From NCBI RefSeq assembly GCF_034522235.1, contig NZ_JAXHLN010000003.1:2294001-2358000 (forward strand): a stretch of DNA of 64,000 bases. Direction: 5' to 3'. Shown here one piece after another: positions 1-9,618 of this stretch (position 1 is its first letter; each line of letters opens with the position of its first letter). A model generated the notes under the pieces. That model worked only from the letters and a program-made list of their open reading frames with translations, was not told the origin of the DNA and ran no database searches. The DNA comes from Thiohalophilus sp. GTDB lineage: Bacteria; Pseudomonadota; Gammaproteobacteria; UBA6429; Thiohalophilaceae. The position numbers and the translations under genes are program-made.

Positions 1-2001
1 AGCGCCCTGCCGTACGCCAACGGCTCGATACACCTTGGCCATCTGGTGGAGTATATCCAGACCGATATCTGGGTTCGCTTTCAGAAAATGCAAGGTCACC
101 AGTGCACCTATGTCTGCGCCGACGACGCCCACGGCACGCCGATCATGCTGCGCGCCCAGAGCGAAGGCATCGAGCCTGAAACGCTGATCGCCCGTACCCA
201 CGAGGAGCACACCGCCGATTTTGCCGCCTTCGACATCGGCTTCGACAATTACCACACCACCCATTCTGACGAGAACCGCGAGCTGGCCACGCTGATCTAT
301 CGTCGCCTGCGCGATGCCGGTCATATTCACACCAGGGTCATCAAGCAGGCATTCGACCCGGAAAAACAGATGTTTCTGCCGGACCGCTTCATCAAGGGCG
401 AATGTCCCAAATGCGGCGCCGCGGACCAGTATGGGGACAGCTGCGAGGCCTGCGGCGCCACTTATACGCCGACCGAACTGAAAAACCCGGTCTCGGCCCT
501 CTCCGGCGCCACGCCCGTAGAAAAGGAATCGGAGCACTACTTTTTCGCGCTGAGCGACTTCGAAGCCATGCTCCGCGACTGGACGTTGGGCGACCACGTG
601 CAGCCGGTCATCGCCAACAAGCTGCACGAATGGTTCGACGCCGGGCTGAAGGAGTGGGACATCTCCCGCGATGCGCCCTACTTCGGTTTCGAGATCCCCG
701 ACGCCCCCGGCAAGTATTTCTATGTCTGGCTGGACGCGCCCATCGGCTATATGGCCAGTTTCAAGCAACTGTGCGAGCGACGCAAGGATCTCGACTTCGA
801 CCGCTATTGGGACAGGGAAAGCGACTACGAGGTGTATCACTTCATCGGCAAGGACATCGCCTATTTCCATACCCTGTTCTGGCCGGCCATGCTGCATGGT
901 GCCGGGTTTCGCACGCCCAGCGCGGTTTTCTGCCACGGCTTTTTGACCGTCAACGGCCAGAAGATGTCCAAATCGCGCGGCACCTTTATTCAGGCGCGGA
1001 CCTATTTAAAGCATCTCAATCCCGAATACCTGCGCTATTACTTTGCGGCCAAGCTGGGCAGCGGGATCGAGGACATCGATCTGAGCCTGGAAGATTTCCA
1101 GCAGCGGGTGAACTCGGATCTGGTGGGCAAGGTGGTCAATATTGCCAGTCGTTGCGCCGGCTTTATCCACAAGCGCTTCGAAGGTCGGCTCGCCGACACC
1201 TGCAGCGAGCCCGAACTCTATCAGCAGTTTGTCGAGGCGCGCGAATCGATCGCGGAGTTGTATGAAAACCGCGAGTTCGCTCAGGCCATGCGCGAGATCA
1301 TGGCCCTGGCCGATCAGGCCAACCAGTACATCGACATGGAAAAACCGTGGGTCATCGCCAAACAGGCGGGCAGCGATCAGACCCTGCAGGCCATCTGCAG
1401 CGTCGGGCTCAACCTGTTTCGGGTGCTGGTCACCTACCTCAAGCCGGTATTGCCCAAACTGGCCGCCGGCGCCGAGGCATTTCTCAACATCGACGCCCTG
1501 CATTGGGACGACATGAGTGAACCGCTGATCGACCACGGGATCAACAAGTTCAAACCGCTGATGACCCGCATCGAAAAGGAGCACATCGACGCCATGATCG
1601 ACGAATCGAAACAGGATCTGCAGCAAACCGCGCCCGCCGCCTCAAAACCGGCCGCCAATATCGAGCCGATCGCCGAGCAAATTGAATTCGACGATTTCGC
1701 CAGAATCGATCTGCGCATCGCCCGCATCGTCAAGGCTGAACACGTGGAAGGTGCCGACAAGCTGCTGCAACTGACTCTGGATATCGGCGACGGCACCCGC
1801 AATGTCTTCGCCGGTATCAAGTCCGCCTATCAGCCGGAAGATCTCGAGGGCAAGCTCACCGTGATGGTCGCCAACCTCAAACCGCGTAAAATGCGCTTCG
1901 GCGTCTCCGAGGGCATGGTGCTGGCCGCCGGGCCCGGTGGCCAGGATCTGTGGATCCTCGAACCGCACGCGGGGGCGCAGCCGGGTATGCGCGTTAAATA
2001 A
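1..2001 (+). CDS. metG: Methionyl-tRNA synthetase, 5' end outside the window
   Basis: Cytoplasmic class I enzyme that charges tRNA-Met with methionine. The reading frame is open from base 1, so roughly the first dozen codons are missing. The HIGH signature reads SIHLGH at the very start (residues 9-14 of the visible 666). A Cys4 zinc knuckle (CPKCG then CEACG) lies near residue 135 and the KMSKS loop near residue 320. The anticodon-binding helical domain follows, then a C-terminal tRNA-binding OB domain (about residues 560-666, with the LRIARIV strand), typical of the dimeric, longer MetRS form. An ATG at position 46 is internal and cannot be the true start because it would remove the HIGH motif. 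The stop is followed by an intergenic repeat and then the rsx operon. Confidence 0.97.
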   Translation, partial: SALPYANGSIHLGHLVEYIQTDIWVRFQKMQGHQCTYVCADDAHGTPIMLRAQSEGIEPETLIARTHEEHTADFAAFDIGFDNYHTTHSDENRELATLIYRRLRDAGHIHTRVIKQAFDPEKQMFLPDRFIKGECPKCGAADQYGDSCEACGATYTPTELKNPVSALSGATPVEKESEHYFFALSDFEAMLRDWTLGDHVQPVIANKLHEWFDAGLKEWDISRDAPYFGFEIPDAPGKYFYVWLDAPIGYMASFKQLCERRKDLDFDRYWDRESDYEVYHFIGKDIAYFHTLFWPAMLHGAGFRTPSAVFCHGFLTVNGQKMSKSRGTFIQARTYLKHLNPEYLRYYFAAKLGSGIEDIDLSLEDFQQRVNSDLVGKVVNIASRCAGFIHKRFEGRLADTCSEPELYQQFVEARESIAELYENREFAQAMREIMALADQANQYIDMEKPWVIAKQAGSDQTLQAICSVGLNLFRVLVTYLKPVLPKLAAGAEAFLNIDALHWDDMSEPLIDHGINKFKPLMTRIEKEHIDAMIDESKQDLQQTAPAASKPAANIEPIAEQIEFDDFARIDLRIARIVKAEHVEGADKLLQLTLDIGDGTRNVFAGIKSAYQPEDLEGKLTVMVANLKPRKMRFGVSEGMVLAAGPGGQDLWILEPHAGAQPGMRVK

Positions 2002-2007
2002 ATAACA

Positions 2008-2197
2008 GGGCCGAGGGACGAGTGACGAGTGACGAGGTACGAGGTACGAGGAAAACCCCTGTTTCTTATCGAAGCATGCACATAACCTGCAGGGATTTTG
2101 ATCGACCTCAAACCAGGTGGAAGCAAGCTATGCTTAAATTTCTTATCCTGACGGAGTACGCTATTACCTCGTCCCTCGGCCCTCGGCCCTCGTCACT
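2008..2197. repeat. Inverted pair of GACGAG-type short tandem repeats
   Basis: A left arm at 2008-2052 consists of near-tandem copies of GACGAGT and TACGAGG. A right arm at 2166-2197 carries the reverse complement (CCTCGTCCCTCGGCCCTCG). About 113 bases with no gene lie between them, immediately upstream of rsxA. Short GC-rich heptamer arrays of this sort are seen between genes in many gammaproteobacteria. Transcribed, the arms could pair into a long stem, so a role in termination after metG or in mRNA stability is possible but only inferred. Confidence 0.7.
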
Positions 2198-2205
2198 GTG
2201 ATGTA

Positions 2206-2787
2206 ATGATGGAATACGCCCTGATACTTGTCAGCACCGTCCTGGTCAACAACTTCGTTCTGGTGAAGTTTCTGGGGTTGTGTCCGTTCATGGGCGTCTC
2301 ACGCAAGCTGGAGACGGCCACGGGCATGGCGCTGGCCACCACCTTTGTGCTGACGCTGTCGTCCATCTCCAGTTATCTGGTCAACGAATACCTGCTGATG
2401 CCGCTGGGGCTGGAGTATCTGCGCACTATCGCCTTTATCCTGGTGATCGCGGTGGTAGTACAGTTCACCGAGATGCTGGTGCACAAGACCAGTCCATTGC
2501 TCTATCAGGTGCTGGGGATCTTTTTACCCTTGATCACCACCAACTGCGCGGTACTGGGCGTCGCGCTGCTCAATGTAAAGACGGAGCATGGCTTTATCGA
2601 ATCGGCCCTCTACGGCTTCGGCGCCGCGCTGGGCTTCTCGCTGGTGCTGATCCTGTTCGCCGCCATGCGCGAACGCCTGGCGGTGGCCGATGTGCCGGAG
2701 ATCTTTCGCGGCCCCTCCATTGCGCTGATCACCGCCGGATTGATGTCGATGGCCTTCATGGGCTTTGCCGGACTGGTCAGAGGCTAG
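2206..2787 (+). CDS. rsxA: Rnf/Rsx complex subunit A, integral membrane protein
   Basis: Subunit of the Rnf/Rsx membrane complex, which couples electron transfer between NADH and ferredoxin-type carriers to ion movement; in E. coli the same complex keeps SoxR reduced. The 193-residue product matches the family length exactly and contains about six hydrophobic segments. The family signatures [17 protein letters not shown] near the N-terminus and [15 protein letters not shown] in the middle are both present. RsxA and RsxE are homologous and have opposite topologies; the paired TNC motifs contribute to an intramembrane iron-sulfur site in known structures. Two ATGs are adjacent (2206, 2209); the first gives the usual length. 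First gene of a six-gene operon. Confidence 0.96.
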   Translation: MMEYALILVSTVLVNNFVLVKFLGLCPFMGVSRKLETATGMALATTFVLTLSSISSYLVNEYLLMPLGLEYLRTIAFILVIAVVVQFTEMLVHKTSPLLYQVLGIFLPLITTNCAVLGVALLNVKTEHGFIESALYGFGAALGFSLVLILFAAMRERLAVADVPEIFRGPSIALITAGLMSMAFMGFAGLVRG

Positions 2788-2797
2788 GGCGACTGTC

Positions 2798-3370
2798 ATG
2801 CTGGAAGCCATCATCGTCCTCGCCGTCCTTGCCGTGGTCTTCGGCCTGTTGCTGGGCTTTGCCGCGGTGCGTTTCAAGGTCGAAGGCGATCCGGTGGTGG
2901 ATCAGATCGATGCCATCCTGCCGCAAACCCAGTGCGGCCAGTGCGGCTACGCCGGTTGCCGCCCCTATGCCGAAGCCATCGCCAAGGGCGAGGCCGATAT
3001 CAACCAGTGTCCGCCCGGTGGCGAGTCGGTGATTCATGCCCTGTCAGACTTGCTCGGTGTCGATCCCAAACCGCTCAACGAGGAGCACGGTGAACACGGC
3101 GAGAAGACCGTGGTAGTGATCGACGAGAACGAATGCATCGGCTGCACCCTCTGTATCCAGGCCTGCCCGGTGGACGCCATCCTCGGCGCGCCCAAGCAGA
3201 TGCATACCGTAATCGAATCCGAATGCACCGGTTGCGATCTCTGTATCGAACCCTGTCCGGTGGATTGCATTCATATCGTCCCCGTCCCACAGACGCCGCA
3301 GACCTGGAAGTGGCCTGCGCCGCCTCTGCCGCTGGAAAAGCCGCCCCGTGAAGCCGGGGGTTCAACGTGA
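2798..3370 (+). CDS. rsxB: Rnf/Rsx complex subunit B, polyferredoxin
   Basis: Electron-carrying subunit of the Rnf/Rsx complex, 190 residues. An N-terminal membrane anchor (about residues 1-26) precedes a cysteine cluster ([10 protein letters not shown], then NQCPPGG) that binds one [4Fe-4S] centre. Two classical ferredoxin motifs follow ([12 protein letters not shown] near 116 and [12 protein letters not shown] near 146). I place the start at ATG 2798, which gives the standard MLEAIIV anchor; an upstream in-frame ATG at 2765 overlaps the end of rsxA and adds non-conserved residues. Its stop overlaps the rsxC start by four bases, implying translational coupling. Confidence 0.96.
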   Translation: MLEAIIVLAVLAVVFGLLLGFAAVRFKVEGDPVVDQIDAILPQTQCGQCGYAGCRPYAEAIAKGEADINQCPPGGESVIHALSDLLGVDPKPLNEEHGEHGEKTVVVIDENECIGCTLCIQACPVDAILGAPKQMHTVIESECTGCDLCIEPCPVDCIHIVPVPQTPQTWKWPAPPLPLEKPPREAGGST

Positions 3371-4932
3371 AGCGTCGGCTGTGGCATTTTCACGGCGGCT
3401 TGCGCCTGCCCGGTCACAAAGCCGAATCGATGCAGGAGCCGATCCAGACGGCGACCCTGCCAGAACGTTTGACCATTCCCCTGCAACAGCATATCGGCGA
3501 GCCCGCCGAGCCGGTGGTGGAAGTCGGGCAACGGGTATTGAAGGGCCAGATGCTGGCCCGCGCCAGCGAATACATCAGTGTGCCGGTACACGCCTCCACC
3601 TCCGGCACGATCGCCGCGATCGAGGATCGCCCCATTCCCCACCCGTCAGGCCTGCAGGCACCGTGTATCGTCCTCGACAGCGACGGGCAGGACGAATGGA
3701 TCGAGCATGCACCGATCAACGACTATACCGAACTGGAATCCAGCGCCCTGCGCAATGTGATTCGCGAAGCCGGCATTGTCGGCCTGGGCGGCGCCGGCTT
3801 CCCGGCCTTTATCAAGCTCAATCCCGGTCCCCGTAATGTAGTCGACACCCTGATCCTCAACGGCGCCGAATGCGAACCCTATATCACCTGCGATGCGATG
3901 CTGATGCAGGAGCAACCCCGCAAGATCATTGACGGGTTGCTGATCATGAAACATGCCCTGCAGGCACGCCGTTGCATCATCGCGCTGGAAGACAACAAGC
4001 GAAACGCACATACACTGCTGGTCAACGCCCTGCATGAGCATGAGAGCGAATTCATTGAAATCATCCAGATCCCGACCATCTATCCCACTGGCGGTGAGAA
4101 ACAGTTGATCAAGGTGCTGACCGGCAAGGAAGTCCCCAGCCACGGCCTGCCGCTGGACATCCATATGGTCTGTCATAATGTCGGCACCGCCGCTGCCATC
4201 GCTGATGCCATTCACGAAGGCAAACCGCTGATCACCCGCTATGTCACCGTCACCGGGGATGCCATCGGTCAACCCTGTAACCTGGAAGTGCGGATCGGCA
4301 CCCCCTTCGAGGCATTACTGGAACAGTGCGGCTGGCGCGATGACCGCAACGACGAGATCATCATGGGCGGGCCGTTGATGGGTTTTACCGTGGACAACCC
4401 CGCCGTACCGGTTATCAAGACCACCAACTGCATCCTTTCCTGGCCGACAACAAAAGAGCAGCAGACACCGATGCCCTGTATTCGCTGCGGCGAATGCGCG
4501 CGGGTCTGTCCGGCACAACTGTTGCCCCAGCAGCTTTACTGGTATGCCCGGGCCAAGAATTTTGATCGGGTGCAGGATTTTAATCTGTTCGACTGCATCG
4601 AGTGCGGCTGTTGCGCCTATGTCTGTCCCAGCCATATTCCGCTGGTGCAGTATTATCGCTTCGCCAAGACTGAAATCTGGGCCCAGGAACGGGACAAGAA
4701 AAAAGCCGATCAGGCCCGCGAGCGGCATGAATTTCGCCAGCAACGCATCGAACGTAAAAAACAGGAAGAGGAAGAACGCAAACGGCGCAAGAAAGAGATG
4801 CTCAAAAAGAGCCAGGGCGATGAAACGGGTGGCGAAGACAGCAAAAAAGCCGCCATCGAAGCCGCCATGGCACGGGCCAAGGCACGCCGCGGAGAAAAGA
4901 ATTCGCCATCCGGGGACAAGGAAGACGCATGA
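3367..4932 (+). CDS. rsxC: Rnf/Rsx complex subunit C, FMN/NADH and Fe-S protein
   Basis: Peripheral subunit that accepts electrons from NADH in the Rnf complex; related to the NADH-binding subunit of complex I. Start is a GTG overlapping the rsxB stop (GTGA). Order: N-terminal Rnf barrel-sandwich region, NADH/FMN-binding domain with a glycine-rich segment [13 protein letters not shown] (near residue 140), SLBB region, then two [4Fe-4S] motifs [12 protein letters not shown] and [12 protein letters not shown] (about 372-420). The last ~85 residues are a highly charged Lys/Glu/Arg tail, probably helical. It is shorter than the long repeat-bearing tail of the E. coli protein, giving 521 residues in all. 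Confidence 0.95.
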   Translation: MKRRLWHFHGGLRLPGHKAESMQEPIQTATLPERLTIPLQQHIGEPAEPVVEVGQRVLKGQMLARASEYISVPVHASTSGTIAAIEDRPIPHPSGLQAPCIVLDSDGQDEWIEHAPINDYTELESSALRNVIREAGIVGLGGAGFPAFIKLNPGPRNVVDTLILNGAECEPYITCDAMLMQEQPRKIIDGLLIMKHALQARRCIIALEDNKRNAHTLLVNALHEHESEFIEIIQIPTIYPTGGEKQLIKVLTGKEVPSHGLPLDIHMVCHNVGTAAAIADAIHEGKPLITRYVTVTGDAIGQPCNLEVRIGTPFEALLEQCGWRDDRNDEIIMGGPLMGFTVDNPAVPVIKTTNCILSWPTTKEQQTPMPCIRCGECARVCPAQLLPQQLYWYARAKNFDRVQDFNLFDCIECGCCAYVCPSHIPLVQYYRFAKTEIWAQERDKKKADQARERHEFRQQRIERKKQEEEERKRRKKEMLKKSQGDETGGEDSKKAAIEAAMARAKARRGEKNSPSGDKEDA

Positions 4933-5960
4933 ACCTGTCGTTACACAGCTCACCACACATGAAGACCGACAACCGGGTTAACCGGATCATGCTGGCGGTC
5001 ATCTTCGCCCTGATCCCCGGTATTCTGGCCTGCATTCATTTTTTCGGCTGGGGTGTGCTGATCAACATCAGCCTGGCGATCATCACCGCCATGGCGGCCG
5101 AAGCGCTGATGTTGCGCCTGCGCAAACGGCCGATTAAACCCTTTCTACTCGACGGCAGTGCGCTGGTCACAGCGATCCTGCTGGGGGTGGCCATTCCCTC
5201 CCTGGCGCCGTGGTGGATCCCGGTACTGGGCGCCGCCTTTGCACTGATTATCGCCAAACACCTGTATGGTGGCCTGGGTTACAACCCCTTCAATCCGGCC
5301 ATGGTCGGCTACGCCATGTTGCTGATCGCCTTCCCGCGTGAGATGACTCTGTGGTTAACCCCCGAGTTGCACGACCTCACCTTCCTGGATAACCTGCGCT
5401 ACACCTTCCTGGAACAACTGCCCGCCAACTGGACCCTGGACGGTCTGACTGCCGCCACGCCCCTGGACGCGGTCAAAACCCAACTGGCACAGAACCTGAC
5501 ATTGACCGAAATTCACCAGGGCAGCACGGAACTGTTTGGCATGATATCGGCGCACGGCTGGGAATGGATCAATCTGCTGTTCATGCTCGGTGGCCTGGTA
5601 CTGATCTATATGCGCGTGATCAGCTGGCATATTCCGCTGGCCATGCTGACCACCCTGTTTCTGGTCTCCGGCCTGTTTCATCTCAATGATCCGGATGCCT
5701 TCACCTCGCCCCTGTTTCACCTGTTCAGCGGCGCCACCATGCTCGGCGCGTTCTTCATCGCCACCGATCCGGTGACCGCCGCGGCAACCAACCGGGGACG
5801 GATTATTTTCGGCATCGGCATCGGGCTGTTGCTGTATATCATCCGCACCTGGGGCGGCTACCCCGATGCCGTCGCCTTTGCCGTGCTGCTGATGAACATG
5901 GCGGTGCCCACTATCGATTATTACACCAGGCCACGGGTGTTTGGCGAGAGTCGGGACTGA
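4929..5960 (+). CDS. rsxD: Rnf/Rsx complex subunit D, flavin-bearing membrane protein
   Basis: Integral membrane subunit of the Rnf complex, homologous to NqrB, 343 residues with about nine to ten membrane segments. The motif SGATMLGAFFIATDPVT near residue 270 carries the threonine to which FMN is covalently attached in characterised RnfD/NqrB proteins. GYNPFNPAMVGYAMLL near residue 118 is also a family hallmark. ATG overlaps the rsxC stop (ATGA). Five bases separate its stop from rsxG. Confidence 0.95.
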   Translation: MNLSLHSSPHMKTDNRVNRIMLAVIFALIPGILACIHFFGWGVLINISLAIITAMAAEALMLRLRKRPIKPFLLDGSALVTAILLGVAIPSLAPWWIPVLGAAFALIIAKHLYGGLGYNPFNPAMVGYAMLLIAFPREMTLWLTPELHDLTFLDNLRYTFLEQLPANWTLDGLTAATPLDAVKTQLAQNLTLTEIHQGSTELFGMISAHGWEWINLLFMLGGLVLIYMRVISWHIPLAMLTTLFLVSGLFHLNDPDAFTSPLFHLFSGATMLGAFFIATDPVTAAATNRGRIIFGIGIGLLLYIIRTWGGYPDAVAFAVLLMNMAVPTIDYYTRPRVFGESRD

Positions 5961-5965
5961 CCCCC

Positions 5966-6610
5966 ATGCAACTGCTCAAACACATGTCAATCAGCGCCGT
6001 GTTACTGGGCGGCTTTGCCATTATCGGCAGCGGTCTGGTGGCCTGGATCCATCAACAGACCGCCCCCACCATCGTGGCCAACGAACAGGCTACCCTGCTG
6101 CGCAACCTGCACAGCCTGGTGCCCCCGGATAGCCATGACAATGATCTGACCCGGGACACGATTCAGGTGCGCAACGAAGCACTGCTGGGCACGCCCGAAC
6201 CGGTAACGGTCTACCGGGCACGCCAGAACGGGGAGCCGGTCACGGCGATTCTCAATGTCATCGCCCCGGACGGGTACAGCGGCCGCATCAACCTGCTGGT
6301 GGCCATTCGTTACAACGGGGAACTGGCCGGCGTACGCGTGATCAATCACCGCGAGACCCCGGGACTGGGCGACGCCATCGATGCCGACCGTTCCGACTGG
6401 ATCCACAGCTTTGCCGGTAAATCGCTCGATAACCCCGGCCCGGCCGGCTGGCGGGTCAAAAAAGACGGGGGTGAATTCGATCAGTTTACCGGTGCGACCG
6501 TAACCCCGCGGGCAGTTGTCAAAGCGGTGCATAACGCGCTTAAATATTATGCCGAACATCGCGAGCAACTGTTTCGCCCAACCGACAACACAAGCGACGA
6601 CGCCTCATGA
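5966..6610 (+). CDS. rsxG: Rnf/Rsx complex subunit G, covalent flavoprotein
   Basis: Periplasmically exposed Rnf subunit homologous to NqrC, 214 residues. One N-terminal membrane anchor (about residues 8-28) is followed by an FMN-binding domain. The motif [10 protein letters not shown] near residue 173 holds the threonine that receives FMN (S/T-G-A-T in the family). ETPGLGDAI is the other conserved loop. Start ATG at 5966, just after the rsxD stop. The end overlaps rsxE by four bases. Confidence 0.95.
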   Translation: MQLLKHMSISAVLLGGFAIIGSGLVAWIHQQTAPTIVANEQATLLRNLHSLVPPDSHDNDLTRDTIQVRNEALLGTPEPVTVYRARQNGEPVTAILNVIAPDGYSGRINLLVAIRYNGELAGVRVINHRETPGLGDAIDADRSDWIHSFAGKSLDNPGPAGWRVKKDGGEFDQFTGATVTPRAVVKAVHNALKYYAEHREQLFRPTDNTSDDAS

Positions 6611-7308
6611 CAAACAATCCTTACGGCACCCTGATCCGCGACGGCCTGTGGACCAACAATGTGGCCTTTGTCCAGTTGCTGGGCCTGTGTCCCCTGTTGG
6701 CAGTCACCAATACCATGATCAACGGTCTGGGCCTCGGGCTGGCGACCATTCTCACCCTGGTTGCCTCCAACACTTCGGTATCCCTGATTCGTCGCTGGGT
6801 GCGCCCGGAGATCCGGGTGCCGGTATTCGTGCTGATCATCGCCTCGGTGGTGACCATGATCGAGCTGAGCATGAACGCCTGGTTTCATGAGCTGTACAAG
6901 ATCCTGGGGATCTTCATTCCGCTGATCGTCACCAACTGCTCGATTCTGGCGCGTGCCGAAAGCTTCGCCTCGAAAAATCCGGTCCCGCAGGCCTTCACCG
7001 ACGGCCTGTTCATGGGACTCGGCTTCACCGCCGTGCTGGTCACCCTCGGCGCCATGCGGGAAATCCTGGGCTTCGGTACCCTGCTGCGCCAGGCCGAACT
7101 GATGTTCGGCCAGGGCGCCGAGTGGATGACCCTGGTCCTGTTCGAAGACTACCGCGGCTACCTGCTGGCCATCCTCCCCCCCGGCGCCTTTATCGGTCTG
7201 GGATTGCTGATCGCCGTCAAAAACCTGATCGACCAGCGCCGCGCCGAAAGCCGCAAAGCAGCCATCGCTACCGAACAACCCGCCGGCGCAGGTGCAGGGG
7301 CAGGATAA
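6607..7308 (+). CDS. rsxE: Rnf/Rsx complex subunit E, integral membrane protein
   Basis: Membrane subunit paralogous to RsxA, 233 residues, about six membrane segments. [14 protein letters not shown] near residue 24 and [15 protein letters not shown] near residue 108 are the RsxE versions of the two RsxA motifs. ATG overlaps the rsxG stop (ATGA). The C-terminus is a short Ala/Gly-rich tail. It closes the rsxABCDGE operon; nth follows after a repeat-filled spacer, the same gene order as in E. coli. Confidence 0.96.
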   Translation: MTNNPYGTLIRDGLWTNNVAFVQLLGLCPLLAVTNTMINGLGLGLATILTLVASNTSVSLIRRWVRPEIRVPVFVLIIASVVTMIELSMNAWFHELYKILGIFIPLIVTNCSILARAESFASKNPVPQAFTDGLFMGLGFTAVLVTLGAMREILGFGTLLRQAELMFGQGAEWMTLVLFEDYRGYLLAILPPGAFIGLGLLIAVKNLIDQRRAESRKAAIATEQPAGAGAGAG

Positions 7309-7320
7309 ATCTGAATAAAG

Positions 7321-7450
7321 CTTCACCGCAGAGACGCAGAGGACGCAAAGTTTTGTGTGGTCTGCGCCATGGGGTTGGCCGAGGCATGGGATAATTACAA
7401 ACCCCGATCCACATAATTTTTTTCTCTGTGTTCTCTGCCTCTCTGCGGTA
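7321..7450. repeat. Inverted ACCGCAGAG / CTCTGCGGT intergenic repeat
   Basis: The rsxE-nth spacer begins with CACCGCAGAGACGCAGAGGA (7324-7343) and ends with its approximate reverse complement, reading GTTCTCTGCCTCTCTGCGGT (7430-7449). About 85 unrelated bases lie between. This is a widespread gammaproteobacterial intergenic repeat design with CGCAGAG units pointing towards each other. It could act as a long stem terminating or stabilising the rsx message. No protein is encoded here. Confidence 0.75.
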
Positions 7451-7484
7451 AAATAATCATCAATCTACCCTATACATCACTACA

Positions 7485-8120
7485 ATGAACCCCCAGAAGC
7501 GACGTGAGATTTTCAGGCGGCTGAAGAAAGAAAATCCGCACCCCACCACTGAACTGAACTACCGCAGCCCGTTTGAGCTGCTGATCGCGGTGATTCTCTC
7601 GGCCCAGGCAACCGACAAGGGCGTCAACAAGGCGACCAAAGAATTGTTCAAGGTGGCCCGCAGCCCGAAAAAGATGCTGGAGCTCGGCGAATCCGGCCTG
7701 AAGGAATACATCCAGACCATCGGCCTGTTCAACAGCAAGGCCAAAAACATCATCAAGACCTGCCAGATACTGGTCGAGCAACACGGCGGCAAGGTCCCCG
7801 AGGACCGGGCAGCGCTGGAGGCATTGCCCGGCGTGGGCCGCAAGACCGCCAACGTGATCCTCAACACCGCCTTCGGCCACCCCACCATCGCCGTGGACAC
7901 CCACATCTTCCGGGTCAGCAACCGCACCGGCCTGGCCCCGGGCAAGACCGTGCTGGAGGTGGAGAAAAAGCTGCTCAAGGTGGTGCCCGGGGAATTCAAA
8001 AAGGACGCCCACCACTGGCTGATCCTGCTGGGACGCTATACCTGCGTGGCCCGCAAACCGCGCTGCGGGGCCTGTGTCATCGAGGACCTGTGCGAATACA
8101 AGGACAAGACCTCCGACTGA
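7485..8120 (+). CDS. nth: Endonuclease III
   Basis: Base-excision repair DNA glycosylase and AP lyase that removes oxidised pyrimidines. The 211-residue product has all hallmarks: helix-hairpin-helix LPGVGRKTANVIL (about 114-126) with the catalytic lysine, the catalytic aspartate in VDTHIFRV (about 138), and the C-terminal [4Fe-4S] loop CVARKPRCGACVIEDLC with Cx6Cx2Cx5C spacing. Length equals the E. coli enzyme. It sits directly downstream of rsxE as in enterobacteria but behind a repeat, so it may have its own promoter. Confidence 0.97.
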   Translation: MNPQKRREIFRRLKKENPHPTTELNYRSPFELLIAVILSAQATDKGVNKATKELFKVARSPKKMLELGESGLKEYIQTIGLFNSKAKNIIKTCQILVEQHGGKVPEDRAALEALPGVGRKTANVILNTAFGHPTIAVDTHIFRVSNRTGLAPGKTVLEVEKKLLKVVPGEFKKDAHHWLILLGRYTCVARKPRCGACVIEDLCEYKDKTSD

Positions 8121-8364
8121 TTCCCTTTTTTATGACCGGAGGAATAAACGTTATTTCCAGCGTCCGGGCGAGTCCCGGTAAAGGCCGTATATTAGAAACC
8201 GCTAATTTACCGCCTCCTCGCGCCGGGCCCCGCCAGGAACCATCCGGTCCTGACAGGGTCACAATTATGCAATGGCGTGGTTTTTTTATATCATTTCTGT
8301 TGTAAGGTTTACCCCGATTCCACGACTAATAACCAACAAACAACACACATGGAGAATGCAGATT
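8121..8364. other. Leader region of the hvfABC-like operon
   Basis: No gene is visible. The stretch contains two potential hairpins: GGTAAA (8178-8183) pairing with TTTACC near 8205-8211, with an inner TTAG/CTAA stem; and CAGGA pairing with TCCTG around 8233-8252. An ECF-like promoter candidate follows. A Shine-Dalgarno GGAG at 8351-8354 lies ten bases before ATG 8365. A promoter and a structured 5' leader for the Cys-rich peptide gene are therefore plausible. Confidence 0.4.
8302..8329 (+). promoter_or_regulatory. Candidate ECF-sigma promoter upstream of the precursor gene
   Basis: GTAAG at 8302-8306 and CGACTAA at 8323-8329 are separated by 16 bases, resembling the GTAAC-N16-CGTC pattern of ECF sigma factors. 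ECF control of DUF692/bufferin-type operons by metal stress is known in other proteobacteria. No sigma gene is seen nearby, so this is inferred from sequence pattern alone. Confidence 0.3.
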
Positions 8365-8742
8365 ATGTCAAACCGTAAATCATCCAAGACCCTGACGCTT
8401 GCCCTGGGTACGGCCTTTGCCGCCAGCATGGCAGCCAGCAACATCGCCTCGGCGGCCGAAACCACCAGCAATCCCTTCGCCATGAACGAGTTGTCCAGCG
8501 GCTACATGCAGCTGGCCGATAACCATATGGAAGGCAAATGTGGCGGTAACAAAAAGTCTGAAAATGAAGGTCGTTGTGGCGAAGGCCGCGAAAGCAAGAA
8601 AAATGACATGGAAGGCAAGTGCGGCGAAGGTAAATGCGGCGGTAACAAGGAAATGAAGAAGAACATGGAAGGCAAATGTGGCGGCGACAAGGCCAAACAG
8701 GAAGGCAAGTGCGGCGAAGGTAAATGCGGCGCCAGCAAATAA
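8365..8742 (+). CDS. hvfA: Exported Cys-rich precursor peptide with EGKCG repeats (HvfA-like)
   Basis: 125-residue peptide. Residues 1-30 form a signal peptide (basic start, Ala/Leu-rich core, ASA cleavage-like end). The rest is low complexity, rich in Lys, Glu and Gly. It has seven cysteines at 59, 71, 86, 91, 105, 116 and 121, every one in the context E-G-K/R-C-G, plus one degenerate unit EGRE at 73-76 that lacks the Cys. In Haemophilus HvfA the Cys of EGKCG is converted to a copper-binding oxazolone/thioamide pair by the DUF692 enzyme HvfB with HvfC. The two partner genes follow directly here, so the same modification is inferred. ATG 8365 is chosen for its GGAGA ribosome site and because it begins the signal peptide. 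Confidence 0.85.
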   Translation: MSNRKSSKTLTLALGTAFAASMAASNIASAAETTSNPFAMNELSSGYMQLADNHMEGKCGGNKKSENEGRCGEGRESKKNDMEGKCGEGKCGGNKEMKKNMEGKCGGDKAKQEGKCGEGKCGASK

Positions 8743-8760
8743 GCTGCCAGGGGAACTGAC

Positions 8761-9618
8761 ATGAACACGACGACCTATCCTGTTCATGGCGCCGGACTGG
8801 GTCTGCGGCGCTCCATCATGGAGCCGCTCGCGGACCCGTTCCCTTCTCAGGTGCAGTTTATGGAAATTGCCCCGGAGAACTGGATCGGCGTTGGTGGCCG
8901 CTACGGTCGCAAGTTACGGGAATTCACCGAGCGCTATCCGTTTGTCACCCACGGGCTGTCGCTGTCGCTGGGCGGTCCCGCACCGCTGGACGAGGCCTTT
9001 TTACAGCGTCTCAAGCGTTTTCTCAAACAACACAATATCCGGATCTACAGCGAGCATCTGAGCTACTGCAGTGACGACGGGCACCTGTATGATTTGATGC
9101 CCATTCCGTTCACTGACGAGGCGGTCCATTACGTGGCCGGGCGGATTCGTCGTGTCCAGGAGATACTCGAACAACCCATTGCCGTCGAGAATGTCTCCTA
9201 CTACGCCGCCCCGGGCAAACAGATGGACGAGATCGAGTTCATCAATGCCGTGCTCGATGAAGCCGACTGCAAGCTGTTGCTGGATGTGAACAATATTTAT
9301 GTCAACAGCGTCAATCACCGCTACGACGCCCTGGAGTTCCTGCGCGCCCTGCCGGGCGAACGCATCAGTTATATCCATGTCGCCGGCCATTACAATGAAG
9401 CCGAGGATCTGATCGTCGACACCCACGGCGCGCCTGTCATCGATCCGGTCTGGGAGCTGCTCGATCAGACTTACCGCCATTTTGGTGTAACCCCCACCCT
9501 GCTGGAACGTGACTTCAACCTGCCGCCGGTCAATGAATTACTGACCGAAGTGGACATGATTCATACGCTCCAGCAACGCCAGGAACAATCGCATGACTTC
9601 CGTGCCGAATCAGTCTGA
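8761..9618 (+). CDS. hvfB: DUF692 multinuclear non-heme iron oxidase (HvfB/MbnB-like)
   Basis: 285-residue TIM-barrel enzyme of the UPF0276/DUF692 family. Relatives bind two or three iron atoms and rearrange peptide cysteines into oxazolone/thioamide or related heterocycles (MbnB, HvfB, bufferin enzymes). Conserved ligand-type motifs are visible: [10 protein letters not shown] (about 61-70), YSEHLSY (about 97-103), ENVSYY (about 142), [10 protein letters not shown] (about 173-182), YIHVAGH (about 203-209), DTHGAPV and LERDFNLP. The ribosome site AGGGGA precedes the ATG. It overlaps the next gene by 26 bases. Its substrate is inferred to be the EGKCG peptide encoded 18 bases upstream. Confidence 0.92.
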   Translation: MNTTTYPVHGAGLGLRRSIMEPLADPFPSQVQFMEIAPENWIGVGGRYGRKLREFTERYPFVTHGLSLSLGGPAPLDEAFLQRLKRFLKQHNIRIYSEHLSYCSDDGHLYDLMPIPFTDEAVHYVAGRIRRVQEILEQPIAVENVSYYAAPGKQMDEIEFINAVLDEADCKLLLDVNNIYVNSVNHRYDALEFLRALPGERISYIHVAGHYNEAEDLIVDTHGAPVIDPVWELLDQTYRHFGVTPTLLERDFNLPPVNELLTEVDMIHTLQQRQEQSHDFRAESV

